A DNA stretch of 6,635 nucleotides, from the NCBI GenBank assembly GCA_035543875.1, contig DATKIY010000221.1:1-6635 (forward strand), written 5' to 3'. A program made the translations under genes and the position numbers. Origin of the DNA: DATKIY01 sp035543875 (GTDB lineage: Bacteria > Actinomycetota > Actinomycetes > JAHEKZ01). Below the pieces are notes generated by a model. That model did not search any database, had not been told where the DNA came from, and worked only from the letters and a program-made list of their open reading frames with translations. Every line of letters starts with the position of its first letter. The stretch's first letter is position 1. This document shows positions 1 through 5,636 of this stretch, piece after piece.

Positions 1-737
1 CCGTCGACGAAGATGGTTGTAGCGGTGAGGTAGGTGCCACCATCTCCTGCTAGGAAGACCACGGCGTTCGCAATTTCGTCCGGCTCGGCCATCCTTCCCA
101 ATGGGATCGCGGCATCGAGAACGGCCATCTTGTCGGGGTCACTCATCGTGGCGGCATTGATCGGCGTCGCCACCGCACCGGGTCCGATTCCCGAAACCAG
201 AATTCCGTGCTTTCCGAGTTCTACCCCAGACGTTCGCGTCAACATCCGCATGCCGCCCTTTGACAGGCAGTACGCGGTGTTTCCAGGCATCGGCCAGTCC
301 TCGTGCACCGAGGTCATGTTGATGATTCGGCCGCCCTGACCTTGCTTAATCATCTGCTTTGCCGCGATCTGGGTACCGAAGAACGCACTCTTTAGATTGA
401 CGTCGAGAACTTTTTCGTACTGAGCTTCGGTCGTGTCCAGAATCGAGGTTCTGGTCTCGACCCCGGCGTTATTTACCATGATGTCGACCCGGCCGAATGC
501 CTCGACGCTTTGGTCAATGAGGCGTTGTAGATCGGCGACTTTGCTGACGTCGGCATCGACACCAATCGCACGGTCACCGAGCGCCACAATTTGCTTTTCC
601 ACGTCTTCGGCAGCTGCGGGATCCGAGACGTAGTCGATGACAATGTTTGCGCCTTCCCTAGCGAGTGCTAGGGCGACTGCCTTGCCGATCCCACTGTTTC
701 CGCCGGTGACGACAGCCACCCGTCCGTGCAGACTCAT
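1..737 (-). CDS. Short-chain dehydrogenase/reductase, glucose 1-dehydrogenase-like (C-terminus cut by window edge)
   Basis: This is a classical SDR oxidoreductase, expected to be cytoplasmic and NAD(P)-dependent. Translation from the ATG at 737-735 gives 245 complete codons, and the frame is still open at base 1. Visible motifs are the Rossmann cofactor loop TGGNSGIG (residues 11-18), NNAG (89-92), and the catalytic tetrad Asn114, Ser143, Tyr156 and Lys160 (YCLSK). GPGAVATPI (186-193) follows the active site. The stretch around Ser143 (TSVHEDWPMPGNTAYCLSKGG) and the GPGAVATPIN segment resemble proteins annotated as glucose 1-dehydrogenase, but the substrate cannot be read from sequence and 3-oxoacyl reductase-like activities remain possible. 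The last visible residues (TIFVDG) are the usual SDR C-terminal strand, so only about 10-20 residues are missing. The ribosome-binding site is weak (CGGGGTC). The gene lies 129 bp downstream of the kinase-like gene on the same strand, and that gap could hold its own promoter. Confidence 0.93.
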   Translation of the reverse strand, partial: MSLHGRVAVVTGGNSGIGKAVALALAREGANIVIDYVSDPAAAEDVEKQIVALGDRAIGVDADVSKVADLQRLIDQSVEAFGRVDIMVNNAGVETRTSILDTTEAQYEKVLDVNLKSAFFGTQIAAKQMIKQGQGGRIINMTSVHEDWPMPGNTAYCLSKGGMRMLTRTSGVELGKHGILVSGIGPGAVATPINAATMSDPDKMAVLDAAIPLGRMAEPDEIANAVVFLAGDGGTYLTATTIFVD

Positions 738-866
738 GCTTGACCCCGTATCCACTAGTACGGCGACGTTGTGTCCCCATCGCGAGGGCCCCCCGACGTG
801 GACCATACATGCGCGGCACGTGCTCTTCTAGAGATCAGCCAAGGCAGCTTTGCGAAGCCCGGGTAG
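738..866. other. Intergenic region upstream of the SDR gene
   Basis: This 129-bp gap separates the SDR start from the stop of the kinase-like gene. It contains an operator-like inverted repeat, CCGTA (746-750) and TACGG (759-763) with an 8-base spacer, ending about 9 bases from the SDR start codon. A GCACGTGC palindrome lies at 816-823. I see no convincing -35/-10 pair and no hairpin followed by a T-run on the minus strand. A regulatory role is therefore only a possibility. Confidence 0.3.
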
Positions 867-1430
867 TCACGGGAGTTGGTGTCTACGTTCCCAGGAAACT
901 GCCGCGGCCAATACCGCTGGCTTCAGTCGACGAGCTACCTCGTCCGCCGTCAGGTCATCGACGTCGATGATGACGTCCGCAGCTCCGGCGTATGCATCGT
1001 CACGCCCGGCAAGCGTTTCCTTGATCCATCTCACAGGATCGTCGTCCAACCACGGCCGCCCCTGTCCATCTCCCAGCCGGGCGGCCAACGTTTCCGCACG
1101 CACCCTGAGATAGACGACGACTCCGCTTCCGCGCAGCAACTTCAGGTCAGCCGGACGGTCAGCGACACTTGCCGCTACGCCAGCAACGAATGGTGGTTCA
1201 CGTTCCGCGGCTTCCCGCATTTGAACTGACTCGCTGTCATGCAAAACGCTTTCACCACGCGCAGCCAACTCGTTCAGTGACGAACCCGTCTCGCGTCGCA
1301 GAAGTGCATCATTATCCAGGAGGTCCCAGCCCAACAAAGCTGCGAGGTCTCGTCCCACAGTCGTTTTACCAGCGCCCATAAACCCAATGAGCCAGACTCT
1401 CACTCGAGGCGTCTGTGCCACCCCTCCCAA
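867..1430 (-). CDS. Shikimate kinase-fold P-loop kinase-like protein with altered substrate site
   Basis: This 187-residue protein has shikimate kinase length and architecture. It has a Walker A loop GFMGAGKTT (16-24), an LLDND segment (37-41) matching LLDTD of Mycobacterium tuberculosis AroK (Mg/shikimate aspartates D32 and D34), a lid with GRPWL (Arg125 for lid Arg117), and GRDDAY (Arg143 for Arg136). Two shikimate-site elements differ: the FRR motif Arg58 position is His64 (LHDSE), and the Gly79-Gly80-Gly81 loop is Val-Ala-Ala (85-87, AGVAASV). ATP binding is expected, but shikimate phosphorylation is doubtful, so I do not call it aroK. No other aro gene is nearby, whereas the true actinobacterial aroK usually sits beside aroC and aroB. 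The start is uncertain: TTG 1430, GTG 1421 and GTG 1403 are all in frame before the P-loop, and the GGGAGGGG at about 1419-1426 is badly spaced for each of them. Confidence 0.85.
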   Translation of the reverse strand: MGGVAQTPRVRVWLIGFMGAGKTTVGRDLAALLGWDLLDNDALLRRETGSSLNELAARGESVLHDSESVQMREAAEREPPFVAGVAASVADRPADLKLLRGSGVVVYLRVRAETLAARLGDGQGRPWLDDDPVRWIKETLAGRDDAYAGAADVIIDVDDLTADEVARRLKPAVLAAAVSWERRHQLP

Positions 1431-1447
1431 GAGGAACTACCGCTTGT

Positions 1448-1470
1448 CCAAAATTTGGTGCACGTGAACC
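1448..1470. promoter_or_regulatory. Overlapping palindromes upstream of the kinase-like gene (possible operator)
   Basis: Two inverted repeats share bases in the 50-bp gap between the protease stop and the kinase-like gene. CCAAAATTTGG (1448-1458) has 5-bp arms around one base. GGTGCACGTGAACC (1457-1470) is a 14-bp palindrome with one mismatched pair around a CACGTG core. The loops are too small for a typical intrinsic terminator, so an operator is the more natural reading. No recognised regulator family is implied. Confidence 0.3.
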
Positions 1471-1480
1471 TAAGGGGAGG

Positions 1481-2254
1481 CTAGGGCAGCGCGACGAAAT
1501 CTCCTAGGAAGTGTCGGGCGGCTGGCGTATCTACCCGATAGTCGACGTTCGTGGCGCGACAAATGGCGTCACCGGTGATTGTGATCCCAGCGATGATGTC
1601 CGTATTGCCAAGAAAGTTCGGCCCTCCGGAGTCCCCGTAACACGACCCACCGTCCCCTTTCGCTGGGTTCATAGACAGGTGCAGCCATGCCTTGTTGACC
1701 GCGTTGAGTCCACCAGTGGCTTCCATGCGCACATCGTTGTAGAGGTAGTGGTGACCTCCAGGCTCGTTCGTGACCTCGTATGCGCCGACACCGACGGAGG
1801 TAAATCGTTGATTCTTCGACAGGTGCGACATCGCGTTCGCCTTGGGAAGCTGGGCAGGCGTGATACTTCGGATTGGCGAATCGAGAACAATAACCGCGAT
1901 GTCGTGGGGGTCACTTTCCCGATGGTTGTACGCCGGATCTCTAAAGAACGTACCTGGGTAAACGGCATCGCCAGCCACATAGTCGGCGTCGAAGGTGACA
2001 GTGACATCCTTACCGGTTCGGCCACAGTGAGCCGCGGTCAGGAACACGGTGGGTGAGATTAACGTGCCGGAGCAGAGCAGCCAGGTGCCGTCGGAGTACT
2101 GCTTCGCGTGGACCATGCCGCCGACGTTCGGATGGTCGTTGCCATCCACCGTGCCATTAGTAATGGCGTTGGCCGGAGCGGCGATGGCGAGGCCGGCAAA
2201 CAGGACGGTGGCCGCAGCGATTCGGCCGACTAACGCTGGCTTTCTCAGGTTCAT
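1481..2254 (-). CDS. Secreted trypsin-like serine protease (peptidase family S1)
   Basis: This 257-residue exported endopeptidase belongs to the chymotrypsin/trypsin fold. From the ATG at 2254, residues 1-30 form a Sec signal peptide: basic NLRKPALVGR, then a hydrophobic core, then APANA. Cleavage after Ala30 would leave ITNG as N-terminus, the place taken by IVGG in mature trypsins. The catalytic triad is visible as His76 (TAAHC), Asp118 (HDIAV) and Ser209 (GDSGGP). The four cysteines match two conserved disulfides, C61-C77 and C205-C232. The position equivalent to 189 at the base of the S1 pocket appears to be Gly203 rather than the Asp of trypsin, so Arg/Lys specificity should not be assumed. 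The frame stays open upstream to a TTG at 2326, but the ATG places the signal peptide correctly, although its ribosome-binding site is poor. No separate propeptide is seen. It lies 133 bp after asd on the same strand. Confidence 0.92.
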   Translation of the reverse strand: MNLRKPALVGRIAAATVLFAGLAIAAPANAITNGTVDGNDHPNVGGMVHAKQYSDGTWLLCSGTLISPTVFLTAAHCGRTGKDVTVTFDADYVAGDAVYPGTFFRDPAYNHRESDPHDIAVIVLDSPIRSITPAQLPKANAMSHLSKNQRFTSVGVGAYEVTNEPGGHHYLYNDVRMEATGGLNAVNKAWLHLSMNPAKGDGGSCYGDSGGPNFLGNTDIIAGITITGDAICRATNVDYRVDTPAARHFLGDFVALP

Positions 2255-2387
2255 CTTGCGATCGTAATTGCGGACCCCAGGATCGTCAGCCAGATGTAAG
2301 AACCCGCGTCCACCCGTTTGGCACAAGGCCGCACAGCGAGTGTTTCACCCGAACACACCGAGTGACCAGGTCCGGATGATCTACGGT
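2255..2387. other. Intergenic region between asd and the protease gene
   Basis: This 133-bp gap follows the asd stop codon on the minus strand. It contains a weak 5-bp inverted repeat GTGTT/AACAC (within about 2340-2356) but no T-run, so I cannot call an intrinsic terminator. I also see no clear -35/-10 pair for the protease. The protease gene may have its own promoter here because its function is unrelated to asd, but that is inference. Confidence 0.3.
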
Positions 2388-3434
2388 TTAGAACTCCAAG
2401 GCAACGAGCTCGGCGATCTGCGCGGTATTCAGTGCGGCACCCTTGCGCAGGTTGTCTCCGCACAGAAACAAGTCGAGCGCTTGCGGGTCGTCGAGCGACT
2501 TTCGAACTCGTCCGACCCAGGTTGGATCTGTACCGACCACATCGTTTGGAGTCGGGAATTCTCCAGCAGCGGGGTCGTCGACCAAAACGACTCCGGCAGC
2601 GTTTCGCAGCAACGCCTGCGCTTCTGACTGGTCGACTTCGCGCGAAAAACGCGCATGGACGGCCAGCGAATGCGTGGTCACAACAGGCACCCGAACACAG
2701 GTGGCGGAGACCCGAAGATCCGGTATACCCAGGATCTTGCGCGACTCGTTACGGACTTTTAGTTCTTCGCTCGACCAACCACCGTCGCGAGCAGAGCCCG
2801 CGAACGGAACAACGTTCATCGCTAGCGGCGCGGGGAAAGGTCCGTTATCACCAACAATGCCTCGCAGGTCGCCGGGACGGGTCCCAGCATCAGGAGAAGC
2901 AGCCACCTTCACGAGCTGATCGCGGAGAGTGTCGATGCCTTCTTGACCGGCACCTGATGCCGCCTGGTACGAGGCGACGACCAGTTCCTCGAGACCGTAC
3001 TCACGATGCAGGGCACCGATGGCCACAATCATTGAAAGCGTTGTGCAGTTCGGGTTGCTGATTATTCCGCGCGGGCGGTTTCTGGCCATTTCGGCGTTGA
3101 CCTCGGGAACTACAAGCGGGACGTCGTCATCCATGCGGAACGCACCGGAGTTGTCGACTGCAACTGCGCCTCGGGCCGCCGCGATAGGCGCCCACTCGGC
3201 CGAGACTTCGTCGGGCACGTCGAACATCGCGACGTCGACGCCGTCGAACACCTCGGAAGCTAGCGCAATCACCTCAAGTTCCTCACCACGCACCGTGAGT
3301 TTTTTGCCAGCGGACCGCGGTGACGCGACCAGTCGGATCTCGCCCCACACGTCCTCACGCGTTGACAAGATGTCGAGCATGACGGTGCCGACCGCTCCGG
3401 TGGCACCAACGACCGCCAGCGTCGGCTTACTCAT
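2388..3434 (-). CDS. asd: Aspartate-semialdehyde dehydrogenase
   Basis: This enzyme reduces 4-phospho-L-aspartate to L-aspartate-4-semialdehyde with NADPH in the cytoplasm. It is the second step of the pathway to diaminopimelate/lysine, threonine and methionine. The protein has 348 residues, normal for the family. It begins with the nucleotide-binding GATGAVG (10-16) and carries the catalytic Cys130 in SNPNCTT. Gln157 (SYQAASG), Arg248 (CVRVPV) and His255 (TTHS) match E. coli C135, Q162, R267 and H274 with identical spacings inside each pair. The segment FDVPDEVS (71-78) replaces the FSAGG type of many homologues; I recall this variant from Streptomyces. The ATG at 3434 overlaps the lysC stop in an ATGA, and GGAGG (3444-3448) lies 9 bases upstream inside lysC. 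It is therefore very probably translated in a coupled way from a lysC-asd mRNA. Confidence 0.97.
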   Translation of the reverse strand: MSKPTLAVVGATGAVGTVMLDILSTREDVWGEIRLVASPRSAGKKLTVRGEELEVIALASEVFDGVDVAMFDVPDEVSAEWAPIAAARGAVAVDNSGAFRMDDDVPLVVPEVNAEMARNRPRGIISNPNCTTLSMIVAIGALHREYGLEELVVASYQAASGAGQEGIDTLRDQLVKVAASPDAGTRPGDLRGIVGDNGPFPAPLAMNVVPFAGSARDGGWSSEELKVRNESRKILGIPDLRVSATCVRVPVVTTHSLAVHARFSREVDQSEAQALLRNAAGVVLVDDPAAGEFPTPNDVVGTDPTWVGRVRKSLDDPQALDLFLCGDNLRKGAALNTAQIAELVALEF

Positions 3435-3952
3435 CGACCCGTGCCTCCGTAGACCACAGCTTCTTGCTGGTCAGCGTCCAGCCCGAATGAAGTGTGAACC
3501 GCGATGACTGCCGCATCGAGGTCGTCAGAACGCGTGACAACGGAGATGCGAATCTCGGACGTTGAAATCATCTCGGCGTTGACACCTGCATCGGCTAACG
3601 CACGGAAGAACTGTGCGGAGACACCAGGGTGCGTCCGCATGCTCGCGCCAACCAGAGAGATCTTGCCGATCTGGTCGTCGTACTGGAGTGAGTCAAACCC
3701 GATGCCAGACTTCATCTTGTCCAAAGCAGCGATGGCTTTTTGTGCGTCGGACTTTGGGAGGGTGAAAGAGATGTCGGTGAGTCCAGTTGCGGCCGCTGAC
3801 ACGTTCTGCACGATCATGTCGATATTTACCTCGGCCTCTGCCAACGTCTCAAAAATTAGCGCGGCTTCGCCAGGCTTGTCAGGGACGCCAACCACAGTGA
3901 CCTTAGCTTCACTCCGGTCGTGCGCGACGCCCGAGATGATCGGCTGCTCCAC
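3431..3952 (-). CDS. lysC: Probable aspartate kinase beta subunit from an internal in-frame start of lysC
   Basis: An in-frame GTG at 3952-3950 (codon 256 of lysC) would produce a 173-residue protein containing only the two ACT regulatory domains, starting VEQPIISGVAHD. It is preceded by AAGGAG (3958-3963) with 5 bases of spacing, a strong ribosome-binding site in the middle of a gene. C. glutamicum makes a beta subunit of 172 residues from an internal start at the homologous position (MEEPVLTGVATD), and the enzyme is alpha2beta2. The position, length and ribosome-binding site all match, so I infer the same arrangement here. The sequence alone does not prove that the start is used. Confidence 0.65.
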   Translation of the reverse strand: MEQPIISGVAHDRSEAKVTVVGVPDKPGEAALIFETLAEAEVNIDMIVQNVSAAATGLTDISFTLPKSDAQKAIAALDKMKSGIGFDSLQYDDQIGKISLVGASMRTHPGVSAQFFRALADAGVNAEMISTSEIRISVVTRSDDLDAAVIAVHTSFGLDADQQEAVVYGGTGR

Positions 3953-4717
3953 AACTTCTCCTTGATGTCCGGGGATAGCCAACGCGTTGGCCACCACCCA
4001 CGTGCCTTGCCGGTGGCTGAAGGACGAACGAACATGAATCGGCAGCTGAAACCTTCGTGCGTACTCCACGCAGCGCAAGTGAAGAATCTTGGCCCCACAC
4101 GCTGCCAACTCAAGCATCTCCTCGTAGGAGACAAACGACAACCGCTTTGCTGACGACACGATTCTGGGGTCGGCGGTAAAGACTCCGTCGACGTCGGTGT
4201 AGATCTCACACACTTCTGCTGACAGTGCCGCAGCCAGGGCAATCGCGGTTGTGTCAGAACCCCCGCGACCCAACGTGGTCACGTCTTTGGTGTCGGGGCT
4301 CACTCCCTGGAATCCAGCCACTATGGCCACGGCGCCCTCATCGAGCGCGCCTTGGATTCGACCTGGTGTGACATCAATGATGCGCGCGCGACCGTGTGCA
4401 GATGTGGTGATGACGCCAGCTTGGCTACCCGTGAACGAGCGCGCTTCGACGCCGAGGTCGTGAATGGCCATGGCGAGTAGGGCCATGGCAATGCGCTCCC
4501 CGGCAGTCAGGAGCATGTCTAACTCGCGGCCCGGCGGCAGCGGAGACACCTGTTCAGCGAGGTCGATCAACTCATCCGTGGTGTCACCCATGGCTGAGAC
4601 GACGACGCATACGTCATGACCAGATTTCTTGGTCTCGACAATGCGTTGGGCGACCCGCTTGATGCTGGTGGCATCCGCGACGCTGGAACCGCCGTATTTC
4701 TGGACAACGAGGCCCAC
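3431..4717 (-). CDS. lysC: Aspartate kinase (aspartokinase), alpha subunit / full-length
   Basis: This enzyme phosphorylates L-aspartate with ATP, the first and usually feedback-controlled step of the aspartate family pathway. The GTG start at 4717 is chosen because AGGAAGGA (4725-4732) precedes it by 7 bases and because the protein then begins VGLVVQKYGGSSV, matching Corynebacterium LysC (MALVVQKYGGSS). That gives 428 residues, against 421 in C. glutamicum. The N-terminal kinase domain holds KYGGSS (7-12), TAGERIA (71-77) and TLGRGGSDTTA (148-158). The C-terminal half (from about 260) has two ACT regulatory domains with NIDMIVQNVS (298-307) and STSEIRISV. Compared with C. glutamicum sites known for feedback-resistance mutations, A279, S301 and T308 are kept (A285, S307, T314), while T311 is Ser317. 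Inhibition by lysine plus threonine is likely from the family but not shown here. Its stop overlaps the asd start by 4 nt. Confidence 0.97.
   Translation of the reverse strand: MGLVVQKYGGSSVADATSIKRVAQRIVETKKSGHDVCVVVSAMGDTTDELIDLAEQVSPLPPGRELDMLLTAGERIAMALLAMAIHDLGVEARSFTGSQAGVITTSAHGRARIIDVTPGRIQGALDEGAVAIVAGFQGVSPDTKDVTTLGRGGSDTTAIALAAALSAEVCEIYTDVDGVFTADPRIVSSAKRLSFVSYEEMLELAACGAKILHLRCVEYARRFQLPIHVRSSFSHRQGTWVVANALAIPGHQGEVVEQPIISGVAHDRSEAKVTVVGVPDKPGEAALIFETLAEAEVNIDMIVQNVSAAATGLTDISFTLPKSDAQKAIAALDKMKSGIGFDSLQYDDQIGKISLVGASMRTHPGVSAQFFRALADAGVNAEMISTSEIRISVVTRSDDLDAAVIAVHTSFGLDADQQEAVVYGGTGR
3958..3963 (-). promoter_or_regulatory. Internal ribosome-binding site for the LysC beta subunit
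   Basis: AAGGAG on the minus strand lies 5 bases upstream of the in-frame GTG at 3952. It falls in the linker between the kinase domain and the first ACT domain, encoding QGE, where family members vary in sequence. Confidence 0.6.
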
Positions 4718-4724
4718 GACTGGT

Positions 4725-4732
4725 TCCTTCCT
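4725..4732 (-). promoter_or_regulatory. Ribosome-binding site deciding the lysC start
   Basis: AGGAAGGA on the minus strand ends 7 bases before the GTG at 4717. It fixes the start of lysC and argues against the open frame that extends upstream to 5008, whose translation has no family similarity and overlaps the divergent lipoprotein gene. Confidence 0.75.
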
Positions 4733-4755
4733 CGGATGAGGTAGTTCCGAGACGC

Positions 4756-4767
4756 CCAGTGTACTGG
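4756..4767 (-). promoter_or_regulatory. Possible -10 element of lysC inside a small palindrome
   Basis: The minus strand reads CCAGTACACTGG, two 5-bp arms around a two-base centre. Within it TACACT (4758-4763) fits a TANNNT -10 box and would place transcription start about 30-35 bases before the lysC GTG. No good -35 sequence lies 16-18 bases upstream, which is common in actinobacteria but leaves the call weak. A palindrome over the -10 box could also be a regulator site. Confidence 0.3.
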
Positions 4768-4792
4768 CGTCCAAGGCCCGACTCTGATAGGT

Positions 4793-4813
4793 CCGGCATA
4801 CGAGACGTGCCGG
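4793..4813. repeat. Inverted repeat in the lysC / lipoprotein divergent region
   Basis: CCGGCA (4793-4798) and TGCCGG (4808-4813) are perfect 6-bp arms separated by 9 bases. The repeat sits about 30 bp before the lipoprotein GTG and about 75 bp before lysC. It could be an operator serving either gene or a small hairpin in the lipoprotein leader. There is no T-run, so it is not an intrinsic terminator. Confidence 0.35.
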
Positions 4814-4844
4814 CCAGTATTTGTGGGGCTCGTAGGGTGGGGCC

Positions 4845-5636
4845 GTGCCATCACAGACTCGCCTGCTTACTGTCCTTGCCGCGCTCAGTTCTGCTGTGCT
4901 CGTCCTCATCTCTGGTTGCACCAGCGACACTCCGCCGGATGCGCCATCAACTACAGCCGAACCACCACAGACCACGGCGGAGCCGACAGCACCCGAGCTC
5001 ACCGACAAGCAGCGAGTTTCGCAACTGGCAGCCCTGGCGCCAGATAGTTTCGACGCGCTCTACGGCCTCAACAGCAAAGGCAAACGTCACAACGCGAAGG
5101 TTCGAATGCGAGCCAAGGGAGAAAAGTTCCGTCTCGACGTTCAGAAGCGCAACAGCACGGCCGTCCTATTCACTAGCCCGCACGGCGTCGTCTCCTGCCA
5201 GATCGAAAGAACTAAGGGCAAGGTCAGTGGGAGGACGTGCTTTCTTGTCGCCAAGTCACCGCGTGGGCTCCCCGAGCTGTTTGATCCGGAAGTCCAACGT
5301 TTGTTCCGCAGCATCACTGACCGACTTTCGCGATCGCACAATGGGTTGACCGTGAAGGCAACCAAACCGTGGAAGGCGCCAGACCCCTTGGGAAAGGCCG
5401 AGTGCTTCAAAGTCCACGGGCCCAAGGTCGAGGCAGGGACGTACTGCTATCTGGCGAGGCCCGGGCCGCACATTGGACTGCTCGCGCGTGTGGTGTTCCC
5501 AAGCGGAACCCTCAGCATTCGTAAGGTCTATCGCTCAGTTCGGATCCAGGACTTCCGGCCACCGGTCCACCCCACGCCACTACCCAATCGATCAACTTTT
5601 GGGGTCGACGTCAAGACGGGTGTGCGCAACGGCTGA
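4845..5636 (+). CDS. Secreted lipoprotein of unknown function
   Basis: I do not recognise a named family. The 263-residue product starts at a GTG preceded by a loose AGGGTGGGG (4834-4842). It opens with a lipoprotein signal peptide: Arg6, a hydrophobic core, and the lipobox I22-S23-G24-C25. It should therefore be exported, lipidated on Cys25 and held on the outer face of the cell membrane. A Thr/Pro/Ala-rich linker (26-52) follows, typical of a spacer through the cell wall. The mature domain is basic and has exactly four more cysteines in two equally spaced pairs, C118-x13-C132 and C187-x13-C201, each ending in C-F/Y-L and probably disulfide-bonded. Alternating hydrophobic strands, with SCQI, TCFLV, ECFKV and YCYLA, suggest a beta-rich fold such as the LolA/LppX-like half-barrel of actinobacterial lipoproteins; this is inference. 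It is the only plus-strand gene here, divergent from lysC and overlapping the 3' end of the DUF5063 gene. Confidence 0.88.
   Translation: MPSQTRLLTVLAALSSAVLVLISGCTSDTPPDAPSTTAEPPQTTAEPTAPELTDKQRVSQLAALAPDSFDALYGLNSKGKRHNAKVRMRAKGEKFRLDVQKRNSTAVLFTSPHGVVSCQIERTKGKVSGRTCFLVAKSPRGLPELFDPEVQRLFRSITDRLSRSHNGLTVKATKPWKAPDPLGKAECFKVHGPKVEAGTYCYLARPGPHIGLLARVVFPSGTLSIRKVYRSVRIQDFRPPVHPTPLPNRSTFGVDVKTGVRNG

Noticed and set aside
867..1430. Calling this gene aroK
   Set aside because: The shikimate-binding Arg and Gly-Gly-Gly loop are replaced and no aro neighbours are present.
816..1466. CACGTG as a shared regulatory motif upstream of the SDR and kinase-like genes
   Set aside because: The same hexamer also occurs inside the lysC and recR coding regions, so its presence in two gaps is not specific.
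2255..2326. Upstream TTG start of the protease
   Set aside because: It would put 24 residues without signal-peptide character in front of a normal signal peptide; the ATG at 2254 fits better.
2340..2356. Intrinsic terminator after asd
   Set aside because: The inverted repeat has only 5-bp arms and no T-run follows on the minus strand.
3504..3965. Long plus-strand open frames opposite lysC and asd (also 2432-3061, 2443-2919, 3019-3507)
   Set aside because: They are antisense shadows of strongly conserved enzymes, have Ser/Thr/Arg/Pro-rich translations typical of high-G+C antisense frames, and show no recognisable motif.
4718..4844. Lysine riboswitch or leader-peptide attenuator upstream of lysC
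   Set aside because: The gap is too short for the lysine aptamer, I see none of its conserved core, and there is no small Lys/Thr-rich ORF or terminator hairpin.
4718..5008. 97-residue N-terminal extension of lysC
   Set aside because: The extension has no family similarity, overlaps the signal-peptide region of the divergent lipoprotein gene, and precedes a GTG with a strong ribosome-binding site that gives the canonical LysC N-terminus.
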